Shown here piece by piece: positions 1-10,595 of a DNA stretch of 64,000 bases. The DNA is taken from NCBI RefSeq assembly GCF_932526225.1, contig NC_064046.1, positions 6,001,306 through 6,065,305 of the forward strand, given 5' to 3'. How positions within the stretch are numbered: position 1 is the first letter of the stretch; the number at the start of each line of letters is the position of its first letter. Origin of the DNA: Nematostella vectensis (Eukaryota; Cnidaria; Anthozoa; Actiniaria; Edwardsiidae). The position numbers and the translations under genes are program-made. The notes under the pieces were generated by a model. That model was not told the origin of the DNA. It searched no databases and saw only the letters and a list, made by a program, of their open reading frames with translations.

Positions 1-857
1 CATTTCCCCTAAAAAGTCTGCATTTTTAAGACTTCCTGATGCACTATCAATATCATACACCATAAACTTAAGCTTTTGCAACTCCTCAAAAAAATAATCC
101 ACAACTATTGTAGTAGAGAAGTTGGGATTAAGTGTGTTTTCCAGTCTTTCAGTTCTTCCAACCTAGAAGGCATAAAGAAAATTGTGCATGGTAAGTTCAA
201 CTGTTTCCATGCAAAAGAGAGAAAAAAACTTGATTGAAGGTCTTACTATCACCATCACCAACACCACCATCCTCATCATCATCATAATCACCATCAACAT
301 CATTGTCATCATCATCATCACCACCATTCAGTTTCCTCAGCATGAGATATCCCACACCCAGGGCCATAGCAAGGGGTGGGGCACTGGGGGCATGCCCCCC
401 TCTAATGTTTTCAAAAACCATACCATAGGCAAATGACCAGTCAGGGCGTGGCTGTACCCCTAATATTTTCTTAATGTTTCTGTATCATCACCCCATAATG
501 CTTCAAGCCCTGCTGCGGCACTGCACCACACCAGCTATTGCATTGCATTTGAACAATGTCTTCATGCATATTACAAACATCAGCAATAGATAGAAATATT
601 TCATGGAATTCCCTCCTGGAACCCCCGGGAGCAGTACCCCTCCCCTCCCTTATGAACCCCGTGTCTGCACATACCTCCTCCCAGTTGTTGTGTCTCAGCA
701 TCATCACCACTACGAGCGGATCAGACTTGGACATCACGTCCTTATCAATGAGGTTTTTGCAAGAGATGTTGAGTTGCACTCTAGAAAGGCACTGAGCTGT
801 GGCAGGAGGGGCTCCTGGACCGCTTGTTGGGTAGGGACAGTTTCTGTAAGCTTGCAT
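1..857 (-). CDS. Copine, 5' part of the gene (C2A domain), runs off the window
   Basis: Two coding exons are visible: exon 1 at 857..675 and exon 2 at 162..1, joined in phase 0 by a GT-AG intron, giving 115 residues before the window edge. Copines are cytosolic proteins with two C2 domains and a von Willebrand A-like domain that bind membrane phospholipid when calcium rises. The visible part is the first C2 domain. It has the calcium loop KSDPLVVV near residue 44, the copine-typical [12 protein letters not shown] just after the exon junction, and VYDIDS near residue 95. The first 24 residues are Pro/Ala/Gly-rich and not conserved. The ATG at 857 is the only plausible start upstream of the C2 fold. 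The gene is head-to-head with MRPS17. The copine subtype cannot be told from this part. The intron carries a CAT-rich microsatellite and a dispersed repeat. Confidence 0.9.
241..329. repeat. CAT/CAC-rich microsatellite
   Basis: Imperfect trinucleotide runs of CAC, CAT and ATC lie inside the first copine intron. They create short His/Ile-rich or Asp-rich open frames that are not genes. Confidence 0.8.
359..525. repeat. Dispersed repeat, copy 1 of 2 in this window
   Basis: This stretch in the first copine intron matches 26962-27155 in the same orientation. The shared order of blocks is GGGGTGGGG, CACTGGGGGCA, CCCC, ATxTTTTCAAA, GGCTGTxCCC, ATGxTTCTGTATC and a CCTGCTxC end. Spacing differs by small indels. 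No coding potential is seen. It is probably an old transposon-derived family. Confidence 0.65.
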
Positions 858-1352
858 TTTTGAATTCTTGCTTGTGAATGGTGTTCTACTCTTTGAAAGT
901 CTCTGTTTGATTGTCGACTAGGAGAACTATCTGCAATCACTACAGTTTGACACTTTTGAAAATAGCTTATCAAGGAACATAAGATTTCCGCTAAAATCCG
1001 GCGATAAAAGAGTGTTACTTCTGCAGATTATGGCAAATTTATCGCCCACGACAACCTTTTCCACTGGGGCGCTTCCGCTTGCACCGATTAAACTACCAGC
1101 GGTATCACACAAAAGTAAAATACTTCATGTTTGCGAAGTCACAGCTTTACTACTTGAAATCACGTGAACATTTTGAGGCAAAAAACAGTTGAATTACTTT
1201 AATCAACCTTGCATCATATGTATCACTTTGCACATACTCTAAATCAATATATAAATGAATGTGTTTTTTTGCTATAGTTTGTGTAGAGGTTCTTATGTTA
1301 TATATCTGAGCCGCCTTGTCCTGCGAACAGCGGTTGTTGCCTGGAATCCAAG
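858..1352. promoter_or_regulatory. Divergent promoter region, copine / MRPS17
   Basis: The start codons of copine (857, minus) and MRPS17 (1353, plus) are 496 bp apart. No ORF of note lies between them and no TATA box is obvious close to MRPS17. A pyrimidine-rich stretch just upstream of the MRPS17 ATG would fit the promoter of a translation-apparatus gene. The promoter role is inferred from the layout. Confidence 0.6.
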
Positions 1353-1875
1353 ATGGCGCAGTTCTTAGGTACCGTTATCGGTACAAAAATGGACAAAACA
1401 GCAAAGATCCTTGTTACTAGAATGGTGCTTCACCCAACTCTTAAAAAGGTAAGAGGCTCATGCAATAATAGCGATAGATCACGCGGATTTGATGCACAAA
1501 AGTCACATTCTCGATCTAGGCTAATCATTACGTGGCTCTTTCCAAACTATTTGGCACGGCTATACGCTGTTACGATAAAGTATTGGTTTTGCTATCTTTC
1601 GTTATGTCATGCGTTGTGCATCGTTTTTTTTGTTTTATTAAGTTTGTATGATATTCAGATTTAATGTTGATATCTTTTAGTACTGGAACAAGAGAAAAGT
1701 ATATTTCGCACACGATGAAGACAACAAATGCACACGAGGCGACGTTGTCAGAATAAAGGAGTGTCGTCCGTTGAGTAAGATGAAGAAATTTAATGTTGAA
1801 GAGATAGTAGAAAAAGCACAACAAGTGGTGGATGCCGACACAGGGGAAACGCACCTTCAGGACAATAGAGAATGA
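1353..1875 (+). CDS. MRPS17: Mitochondrial small ribosomal subunit protein uS17m
   Basis: Two exons, 1353..1448 and 1681..1875, join in phase 0 across a GTAAGA...TTTTAG intron and encode 96 residues. The product is the mitochondrial form of ribosomal protein S17, an OB-fold protein that binds 16S-like rRNA in the mitoribosome small subunit. Family signals are the N-terminal GTVIGTKMDKTAKI strand, the RMVLHPTLKK..YWNKRK segment spanning the junction, and GDVVRIKECRPLSKMKKF before the C-terminus. It is shorter than the human protein (about 130 residues), the loss being at the C-terminal tail. The start codon is in an AAGATGGCG context. A possible poly(A) signal AATAAA lies at 2195-2200. The gene is head-to-head with copine and convergent with the coiled-coil gene at 3305-10238. 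Confidence 0.93.
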
Positions 1876-2507
1876 AAAAATGCTAGTCTGCAACTTGATG
1901 GACAAAGGTGGTAAAAGTTTTCTTCCGGGTACAAATACAAGAAAACAGTCAAAGTGAGCCTGGATGCAACATACGTCAAGACTTTAATGCTATACAGGGA
2001 TAACGGGACAAGTGTTAATAATACAAAACAACAGGGACAGCAATTAACAAAAGCCTGGGTCATCAAAGGAGCACAATTTTACCTGCAATTCTCAGTGGAT
2101 CCTAACAACATATCAGGTGGATTAGCCACAATAACACAAACACTTATGGTATTCTTCAGCCAAACTTGTCTCTCGATATAATGATGGATCATTGAATAAA
2201 CTGTGAACCAAGGCAAATCATGTACCCTAAAGCACAAAGCCTTGATTAAACAAAGATGAAAGTCATAAAGTTCCAATACAGGGTTGCATTCAAACAGTCT
2301 TTGATATGATTAGAATGGTTTGATTCTTTTAGGTCATGGTGCAATACTTTTCGGGCTTGCACAGCTAACATGTACATTGAGATAATTATTTTAAGGATAA
2401 ACATTAAATTGAGTTATAAGGTTTTAAAGTAAAAATTTCACTCCAGGATTCATCACTGAATCAATAGGCCATTCCAGCTATAAGCTTGCACTAGCATTAC
2501 AAAAAAC

Positions 2508-2593
2508 CCTACCTCAACTACCAGATTTCAGGGTGTGACTTTTAAAGATTGCATCAAATGAAGCTCAGGCTGCATAAAGGTAGTTGAGGTAGG
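2508..2593. repeat. Short element with perfect 15-bp inverted ends
   Basis: CCTACCTCAACTACC at 2508-2522 is the exact reverse complement of 2579-2593, with a 56-bp interior. It looks like a tiny MITE or an RNA-level hairpin downstream of MRPS17. Confidence 0.7.
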
Positions 2594-2977
2594 TTTCCAT
2601 GTCGAGTGAGCACGCATGTGGATATATATATATTTTATCAAGGTTTAAGGAAGGTGTTTTGTTTTCATGATATGTGTAGGTTTGTACAATTTTCTTTGGT
2701 TCATTGGAACATCCCCACTATACAGGTCAGTGAATGTTATAAGATTAATATGCATTCTTCTTAGATAACGATTCACATTTGCCCATCTTTTTATTATTAT
2801 TTTTTTCTGTTAACATTTCCAGACTTTGTCTTCAATGACAATATAAAAAAGGTAATATGTACAATCAAGTAATCTATTTACATTTTAAATATACATAAAT
2901 ATTTTATTACTTAATTAATCAACCAGCCTTTTTGAAGTTCTACTGTATTTCATATATGTGGGAAGCTTGTAGTAAAC

Positions 2978-3108
2978 CTGGAGATTGAGATATTGCATGA
3001 CATTGGCCAGTATGGATTACATGACATAATCTGGAGATTGCATGACATTGGCCAGTATGGAATTCATGACATAATCTGGAGATTGCATGACATTGGCCAG
3101 TATGGATC
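2978..3108. repeat. 45-bp tandem repeat, nearly three copies
   Basis: The block TTGCATGACATTGGCCAG recurs at 2993, 3038 and 3083, an exact 45-bp period. Copies are almost identical, which suggests recent expansion. Confidence 0.85.
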
Positions 3109-3304
3109 AGCCTATTGAACTACCCTTAGGCAGGAGGAAGACAGCATTTGTCTATCAACACATGTGGAGACACAGTATGTCAGTATGCCAGTATGTCAGT
3201 TTTTTTTTTCATTCCTGTTTTTACTGTATATCATAGTCTGAGAAAAATTTCACAATGTCATTTTCTTAAAAAAGTAAGATTCTGATGACAGCTTGTCAGA
3301 AACC

Positions 3305-6300
3305 TTAGATGGGTAACCACTCCTGGACTGGTATGTCCAGTACAATGTCCATGCCTGGTGTACATCTAAAAAAAATAATGAGAGAGTTAACAACAATAAC
3401 AACAAAAACAAAAGTTTAATGGAGCTCAAATGCAATATCAGAGCTGGAGCAGGCCTCTAAAAATTAGGAGGGGGGTCAATATACAGAAACATTAATAAGA
3501 TGATGTGCTACCACCCTGAATATAAATAATAATAAAAGAAGGTTGAGCTCAAATACAATTTCAGAGCCGGAGCATGCCTTTAAAAATTAGGAGGGGGTGT
3601 CAATATACAGAAACATTTATAAGATACAGTGTGTGACCCTGTATATAATGGGGGAACTAGAAAGACTCACTTTTCCCTCTGTGAGAAGACCCCTGGGAAC
3701 ATTTGTGCCTTGGTATCCAATTCGGGGCTCTCCAGCAACTGAGAGATCTCATTCTCCATCTCCTCATTGTGTTTTTCAACAAGTTCAACTTCTTTCTTAT
3801 GGATTTCAATTTCCTAAGCAAATTTGAAATACTGTTAGGACAAGAGAATTTGTAGACGGTGACACCACATCATTGTGATCCTGAACAAGGCTATAAAATC
3901 AGATACACATCCTTATAGACTATATAGACTTTAACCCCTTGACCCTCATTAAAATCAGATAACCTCCCCTCCCCCTATTTTGAGGTTAAGAGTCAAAGTG
4001 AAAAAATGCTATACCTAGTCATCTCTGTACCTAATCGAAACTTCCCAAGAGTGCTTTGCGGGCCCATCTCTAATTGCTTGTCACTGTGCTAGTTGTAGCA
4101 AAAGTTGATGGTTGCTTGTATTTTTCATAAAAAAAATATAGCTTTTAGCATATTAGGAGAGTACCATATGTAGGACATTATTAAGTCTATTGGCAGCAAA
4201 ATGGTTTCAGAAGCTATCAAGGAATTTTTGGGTTGCTGTCACTTCTTACAGCCAGTACAGGACAGTTGAGGGGTCAATGGATAAAAATGATGAATGAGGG
4301 TCAACTTCCACCTCCCGGGGAGGTGGTACTCTGATATCAAATGGACAGGGATCATCATCGGGATTTTTTTAAACAACCCTAAAAGATATTAAAGTGGGCG
4401 TGGTCTGGTTATATATTTCAACCCTAAAAGATATTAAAGTGGGCGTGGTCTGGTTATATATTTCAACCCTAAAAGATATTAAAGTGGGAGTGGTCTGGTT
4501 ATATATTTCAACCCTAAAAGATATTAAAGTGGGAGTGGTCTGGTTATATAAGTCAACCCTAAAAGATATTAAAGTGGGCGTGGTCTGGTTATATATTTCA
4601 ACCCTAAAAGATATTAAAGTGGGCGTGGTCTGGTTATATATTTCAACCCTAAAAGATATTAAAGTGGGAGTGGTCTGGTTATATATTTCAACCCTAAAAG
4701 ATATTAAAGTGGGAGTGGTCTGGTTATATAAGTCAACCCTAAAAGATATTAAAGTGGGCGTGGTTAGGCATGAATTTACCCCCTAAAAGACTCTTAAACA
4801 AACGTAAATGGAGACCTGTATTTTTGCTGAATAAGTATTGTAAGATATCCAAATACACTCCTTAAAATGTACTACCTTCTTCATTATCATGTTTTGTAAT
4901 GCCATATCTTGGATGTTCTTATTCATTGATTGAATGGTTTCCTGAAAAGCAATTTTAAAAATAAACAAACAATTATATCATTTTTGATAATATATAGATT
5001 TCTAAAAACAAACAATAAGTTGAAAATTGGAGGCTAGCTAAACAACTAGTCAATTTACCATAACTGTCAACCCAACCTGGACAGAAATCTTGTGAAATCG
5101 GGTGAAATACAGTAAATATGTGAAAAAAGAGGTAAATACAGGGGATCATGAACATTCTCACAAAAATAAGGCTTGTGATGGGGTCTAAAATCTTGTGACA
5201 CCCGCCTAAAGTAGTTGACAGCTATGATTTGAATTTCTATTCTCTTCTAAGCAACACATCAAGCCAAAGAAAGAGAGACTAGATACTGAAGCAAAAAAGA
5301 GACAAGCTTCTAAAGGATAATAACAAAGCATGAAGATAAAGTATGAGTATGGAAAGAGGATAGTTAGAAATTACCATCTTAGGAGCAAAAGTCTGCAGAG
5401 AGGAGAGAAATAAAGAATCTCAAGAATGTGAGACCTGAAAGATGAATAAGGCTCTTAGTAGTAGTAAGAAAGGAAGTAAAAATATGAGAATATGACAAAT
5501 GATTGGGCAAACAAACAGTCTTCATTACACGGCCAACATTTACACACCAGAGTAAAAAGGAAAGGTGAAAAAGACCAAAGGCAACTTGGCGAAGGATGTA
5601 GAGATAGGGTGAGATGAGGCCAGGTAGGGTGTTTAGGAGAGAGCTAGTCCAAGTAGGCGACAGGGATAGAATAAAGACATAATGGGCCTCATGCAACAAA
5701 ATTTTAATACATTTCTGTTAAAATGTTTGGGCTTAAAGGAGGGTAGTTCCCTTGAATGTTTCTTACTTGTAGTACTAATGTGTATGGCATAGATTACCTC
5801 TGTAATGTTTGCTTTAATAGTGTCCTTGGCGATTCTACGCCCTTCACTGAACTTGCTGGTTTCCGTGTCAATGACAGCTTGTAGTTCCTCTAGTTCTTCC
5901 TGTCAGTAAAATGTATTAAAAGCTGAAAAAACTCAAGGAAGACTGCTAGATAACATCAAAAGTAAATAATTAATTTTAGATTAGCAACTAATGTACCTTG
6001 AATGCTGTGTTTAATATCTCCTTCTTGCGTTTCAGCTTTGCTATCATCAGTGCCTTGACAGGGTACTCTTTGTCCTAAAACCAAACAAGTTAGAGTTAGT
6101 ATCAGTCATGGAACACAAGTTCTGACCATGACAATTATGCAAGCAGACTTCTGAACAAACTTCTTGTACATTGAGGGCAACACTTGACGCACTGCCTTTC
6201 TAGTTTCTTATTTTGTCTTTCTTATTCAATTCATGTTCTAAGCATTCACATACTGTCACAACTGCCATTTTATGTACCTTATAGTTAAGTAATACTTTGA

Positions 6301-9300
6301 CTTCCTCTAGCTTTTTCTGTACTTTTGCATCCAGTAGATTCAGTTGGTACTGCAACTCTAAAGAGAAGCCAAGAAAAGTTTATAAATCATATTGTATGAC
6401 TCTCATATTGAGTATTAGCAAACTAATGATAAAAACGCATGGTAATAATGTGTTTTAGAGATAATGGAAGCTATTATTACAATCATGGTTATGATGATGG
6501 TGATGGTGATGATGATGATAAGAATGATGATGGTTGGTGATGTTGATGCTGAGGTTATTTATGAAAGCAGATATGAACCAACCCTGATTATGATGCAATT
6601 ATAATAATATGATAATATATACCATGATGATGATGATGATGGCAGTAGCTATGACAATGATGATAGTGGTGGTGAGCTAGTTGTAATCATGATAGTGAAG
6701 ATTATTTGTTAATTCACATGGCTATGTGCACGATGTTGATACTCAACGGCGGAGTGACCCTACTTGAATAAATTAACGTATATTTTGCCGAATGTTGCTC
6801 TTTACTATGAAATAATTAGCTCCAAGGGTGTTATAATGTTTAATGTTTACAAAGAAAAAGATTTGAGCTTGAACATATTCAAAGCAAGAGTAAGAAATCG
6901 CATTTTGTCGGCCTAATTGTGATAATGACGTGAAAATGGCGTAACATTTGCAAAGTGTCGAAACAAACCAGCGTGATAATTTTTTTCTCGCTCCGCTTCA
7001 TCGAGAATCCTACATGTTTCTAAAATCAACATTAGTTGCTCTTTCCATTGCTGTGTTACCCATTGATGTAGGATGATTGATAAGGGAGCAATTGAACGAT
7101 AAATGCGTAACGACCACATGTCCCCCCGCGAGAGCACTCAAAGTTTGGATATCAATATCCTCTATATTAAAACTTGTTAACGTCAATACTTACCAACTCA
7201 AGGATTCAACATGAGATGATACATCCAAATCCACTTAAATTTCGTTCTTAAAGCAACAATTTATGTATATAATATGCAACATTTTCGGGTGAGAACGCTT
7301 TTTCTTTTATGACACAGTGTTTTACCCGGTCGAACTCAGTTTCGAATGATTTAAGCGCACAAAGTAACACGAATTAAGCCCTATTCTACAAGTTTCCATG
7401 TTCAAGCGCATAAGAGACAGGGAAAGTTGAACGCTTCAATAATATTTACACCTGGTCTGATACCGCATCTTACCCGGTCAAACTTAGTTTTGAATAATCT
7501 AAGCGCACTAACTAACACTGATCCGTAGGAAAAAAGAACAATCCGTATTCCGGCACAGGGGTAGCAGTTGAAAGTAGCATACGACTTGTGGTACTAATCT
7601 TCCAATAAATAATATACTTTTCGTTTATAGTACAGAAACTGTAAGGTTGAATGTAAATTGAAGTATCAGGGATTTATCTGTTAGCAAATTTGTAAAGCAT
7701 CGCTGGAACGTGTTTCGGCTTTTCTGAACTCTGAGAACATAGTTTTAATTTCCTTTTTTAGCTTATATATATAAGCACGTTACTGTATCCTTGATTTCTC
7801 ACTTTCAACATGCTTTTTGACAGCTTATTGTCAAATAATAAATAGAAAAACATTTCAGGCTGCATTATGTTATCTCTCTAAAAGCCACCAAAGTTTTATC
7901 GCACACCTTTGGTATGTGAGCGCTTCCTTAGCTATCAATAAACATGCAAATTTTTTTATATCCCGGGTATTCTAAAGTTTAGCCGAAACGGTTTTTAGAT
8001 AATAACATAGGAAGTTCTTTCTTTTGTGTGTCTTCACAAGCTCACTGTAATGGGAGATGTCAACAGCCAATTAACCTACTGTTGTTTAGACAGTTGTTTC
8101 GCTAAATAAAGAGTCAGAAGTTCGAGACTCTTGAGTCAGTAACATGTTCGAGGCTCTTGGCTTTTGCAAGATAATCGTAATCGTCTATAATTAATCTAAA
8201 ACTCCTGCAACCGTTTTGACAGTGAGTAAATGCGCGTTTCACGATCAAACTTGTAGAAGCTATTGTACTATTTTTCTTGATGGCAAAACTTATAGTTGTG
8301 TTCTCGAGCTCTCGTGATTCTTCTTGTCCTCTATTTAATTAATATCGAGACATGGTTGGATCGTATGCTAGCCTGAGTTAACTTAACATCAACATCATTC
8401 GAAACACACGATTTAGACGGCCGGACCGTGCAAGGTCTTGTTTAGAGCTTACACGCACCGGGTTTTTATGAATGGTTGGACTGTGCAAGGTTTAGTTTAA
8501 GAGCTTTGAAAGAAGTGTGCAAGCACCGGGCTATTCAAATTATCGAACCGTGCACGGTTTTGATTAAGGCTTGGAAGAAGCGTGTATGCATCTAAAACCA
8601 ACCGTGCACAGTACTTCAGTTGGAATACGAGAACCGTGCTCGGATCGGGTACCCGCTTCAAACCAGGCCCATAGTGCGCTTCAATACACATGTTACACGG
8701 TTGGGTACCAACATCGTGCACGTAGCCACCTGCTATATCTTTGTCAACTTTTAGCTTTGCACTTGATAGCTGTTTTCTTGCATTAACTAAATCATCCTCA
8801 AACGTCTTGTTGAGGGTTGAAAGGGCACCCTGGGAAAGGAGATGAAGAAGCAATTACTACAACAAAGCTCTATGACAAATATCAAGAAATACATGCCCTG
8901 GGTGAAATTCTTCAGGGTCAAAGTAATAAAGATATTGTCAGGAAATTTAAAAAAAATACCCCTAAAAATACCTGCACGCCAAAATATGTCTAAAATAAAG
9001 TGTTTTGTTTAGAAGTCGGAAGCATTTAATAATGGAGCAAACCCAAAATACCATTTCTAATAGAAAACTTCCAGTTGTTTCAAGCAGCCGGCACCCTTCA
9101 AGTTATATTTTTAGTACGGAAATTCATATATATATTAATTCATATTTAAAAGCCCATACCCTAAATCTGTCATACTTCTTGAGTAACTCCTTTACGTCAT
9201 TGTGCTGGAAAATCATAGAAGAAACAATTAGTCATTGCTTTATTGGTAGTCTATTGGTATAGCACAATTCAGCAGATTTTCTTATTAGCATGTAGATACA

Positions 9301-10238
9301 TTAAAGGTTCAGTACCTACCACATATTGCTCTGAGCCTTCAATCTGAGATTTCAGATCAATATTATCCTTAAGTCTGTGTATTTATTTAATTAATTAAAG
9401 AAAACTGGGTTGATATAGGTAACAAAATAATACCTTTCATCCCCACTGATCATTTTTCTTACATCATTCATTCCTCATATGTAATAATAGCTTCGTATTA
9501 GCTATTCCGATATTCTTGTTGGCTATTTCGATAATTGCAATTGAGATATTTTTTATCTAGGTGGTAAGTACTTATATGTCATAGCTTTTTTATGTCACTT
9601 AGGTTTGGATACAGCTCTTTCTTGCGTTGTTGATAATCCTCGATTGATCTTTCCCTTGTTTTTATTTGCACCTGGAAAAATAGTGAAATAAGTAATTGTA
9701 AGGTCTCTAATCTCAATAAACACGGACAGCCATTAAATATCAGGTCTAGCCTCACCTCTAATATAGATATTAACTTGAGATGTCGTTTGAATGCGCCATC
9801 GTCCACTGGTGGCGGTTTTTTCGTCCAAGGATGCGCGCATACCGAAGAGCAGTTGGTCCGTTGCGTCGCCGCACTGTACGGCCTTTCTCCCACTGTTATT
9901 CCCCCAGCTCGCGACCCAGGTGTGCGACTAAGAGCTGATACAGTATTCCATCCGGAAATTGGCCGGCTCGGAGTCCGTTTTTGTACAGGAGTCTCTCTAG
10001 AGGGCAATAAAGGACGGTTTCTAGGGAGACTTGTCCGTTGCCAGGGCTTATAATCGCCAAACCCAACAGCAATTTTTCCCTCTAAGCTCTTCAAAAGTGG
10101 ATCATTTGAGAATATTTCCTTGGTATAAAGTCTCTGCGTCGCCTGTTTGCCCCATCCTTTTTGTCCCACACCGGTTGAGTCCGGAGTGATAGAGGCTTTT
10201 TTCGGTGTTGATGAAATGGATGCTCGGCTCGACGCCAT
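3305..10238 (-). CDS. Coiled-coil protein, C20orf96-like (DUF4618 family candidate)
   Basis: Twelve exons on the minus strand keep one frame: 10238..9756, 9671..9599, 9473..9434, 9374..9320, 9204..9160, 8829..8730, 6357..6278, 6074..5997, 5899..5798, 4941..4876, 3813..3671 and 3365..3305. Together they encode 441 residues. The first exon (161 residues) is Ser/Thr/Arg/Pro-rich and probably disordered. The remainder is almost entirely charged heptad-type coiled coil (for example LQYQLNLLDAKVQKKLEEVK and KKEVELVEKHNEEMENEISQ). It ends with FPGVF and MDIVLDIPVQEWLPI. This architecture, a disordered head, long coiled coil and short VLDIP-type tail, fits my recollection of vertebrate C20orf96, but the match is from memory and uncertain. 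The start ATG (10238) is in AAAATGGCG. The large introns hold several repeats, listed separately. Its promoter is shared with BOLA3. Confidence 0.82.
3422..3625. repeat. About 123-bp tandem duplication in the last intron of the coiled-coil gene
   Basis: The block starting GAGCTCAAAT at 3422 recurs at 3545 with about 90 percent identity over roughly 80 bases, including TAAAAATTAGGAGGGGG and CAATATACAGAAACATT. Confidence 0.8.
3935..4280. mobile_element. piggyBac-like MITE, copy A
   Basis: The element starts CCCCTTGACCC directly after TTAA (3931-3934) and ends GAGGGGTCAATGG before ATAA (4281-4284), a target duplication with one changed base. The terminal 25 bp on the right (CAGGACAGTTGAGGGGTCAA) match the left end of the element at 47443-48445 in inverse orientation. 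There is no coding capacity. TTAA targets and CCC-type ends are piggyBac hallmarks. It lies in an intron of the coiled-coil gene. Confidence 0.6.
4378..4765. repeat. 45-bp minisatellite with a 180-bp higher-order unit
   Basis: The motif CCCTAAAAGATATTAAAGTG repeats every 45 bp for nearly nine units. Variants occur in the order GGGCG, GGGCG, GGGAG, GGGAG, with a TATAAGTC variant only in unit 4, and that four-unit set is then repeated. Lines 4381 and 4561 of the sequence are identical, so the period is exactly 180 bp. The 45-bp unit is open in one frame and gives a spurious 15-residue protein repeat. It lies in an intron of the coiled-coil gene. Confidence 0.95.
5063..5222. mobile_element. MITE with CTGTCAAC ends, copy A
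   Basis: The element begins ACTGTCAACCC after TA (5061-5062) and ends GTTGACAGC before TA (5223-5224). An internal block AAAATCTTGTGACACCCGCCT near the right end is shared with 14631-14955. It is non-coding and intronic, with a probable TA target. Confidence 0.65.
6488..6545. repeat. GAT/GGT microsatellite
   Basis: Runs of GATGATGGTGATG type lie in the long intron of the coiled-coil gene. A second short GATGAT run occurs at about 6625-6642. Confidence 0.8.
7323..7526. repeat. Direct repeat pair, 148 bp apart
   Basis: TACCCGGTC followed by AACT, AGTTT, GAAT, TAAGCGCAC and TAACAC occurs at 7323-7378 and again at 7471-7526 at about 80 percent identity. It is an old intronic duplication. Confidence 0.65.
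8424..8612. repeat. Degenerate tandem repeat with CCGTGCAMGGT motif
   Basis: CCGTGCAAGGT or a close variant starts at 8426, 8481, 8548 and 8602, a period of 54 to 67 bp. Most copies are followed by TTxxTTTA/GATT..GCTT and GCACCGGG. It lies just downstream, in transcript direction, of the exon at 8829..8730 of the coiled-coil gene. Confidence 0.65.
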
Positions 10239-10595
10239 TTTGGACCGACAAAAACAGTACCCATGATGCTCTACAATGAGGAAGACCACAGGCAACCACA
10301 AAAAGTCATTGTTTTATCACTTTTATTTTTTCTTGAGTACAATTCTAATTTTCGTTTTCCAACCATAGATTTATAAAACATGATCAGCCAGTCTGCTTAG
10401 AAAGCTTTTTATTTTATTTTATTTTATTTTATTTATCTTGGTTCGATTAAAATCAAATGCGCGGCTACTTAGCTCTAGATTGCATGAGCCCACGAAATTG
10501 ACCGCTAATATATGATCGAGTTGTTACGTAAAGGAAAAAAAGCGACCAGAAAACGTGAATTTACGCAGAAGGGGACAGAGCAGCGTTTGACGGAT
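10239..10595. promoter_or_regulatory. Divergent promoter region, C20orf96-like / BOLA3
   Basis: Only 357 bp separate the start codons. The stretch contains a (TTTTA)n run at about 10409-10435. An in-frame upstream ATG at 10512 could extend BOLA3 by 28 residues, but I prefer the start at 10596. Confidence 0.6.

Larger units (their letters stand above)
1876..3304. other. 3' flank of MRPS17 and convergent intergenic stretch
   Basis: This stretch holds the probable MRPS17 3' UTR and no further gene. Within it are a perfect 15-bp hairpin (2508-2593) and a 45-bp tandem repeat (2978-3108). The rest is AT-rich and featureless. The short open frame at 1954-2181 has no family signal. Confidence 0.6.

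Noticed and set aside
1954-2181. 75-codon ORF downstream of MRPS17
   Set aside because: It has no conserved feature and lies in the presumed 3' UTR.
4394-4786. 130-codon ORF of 15-residue repeats
   Set aside because: It is an artefact of a 45-bp minisatellite in an intron on the opposite strand.
9579-10301. 240-residue ORF starting at 10301
   Set aside because: The triplet there is TTG. The real start is the ATG at 10238, and the ORF reads through two exons and the intron between them.
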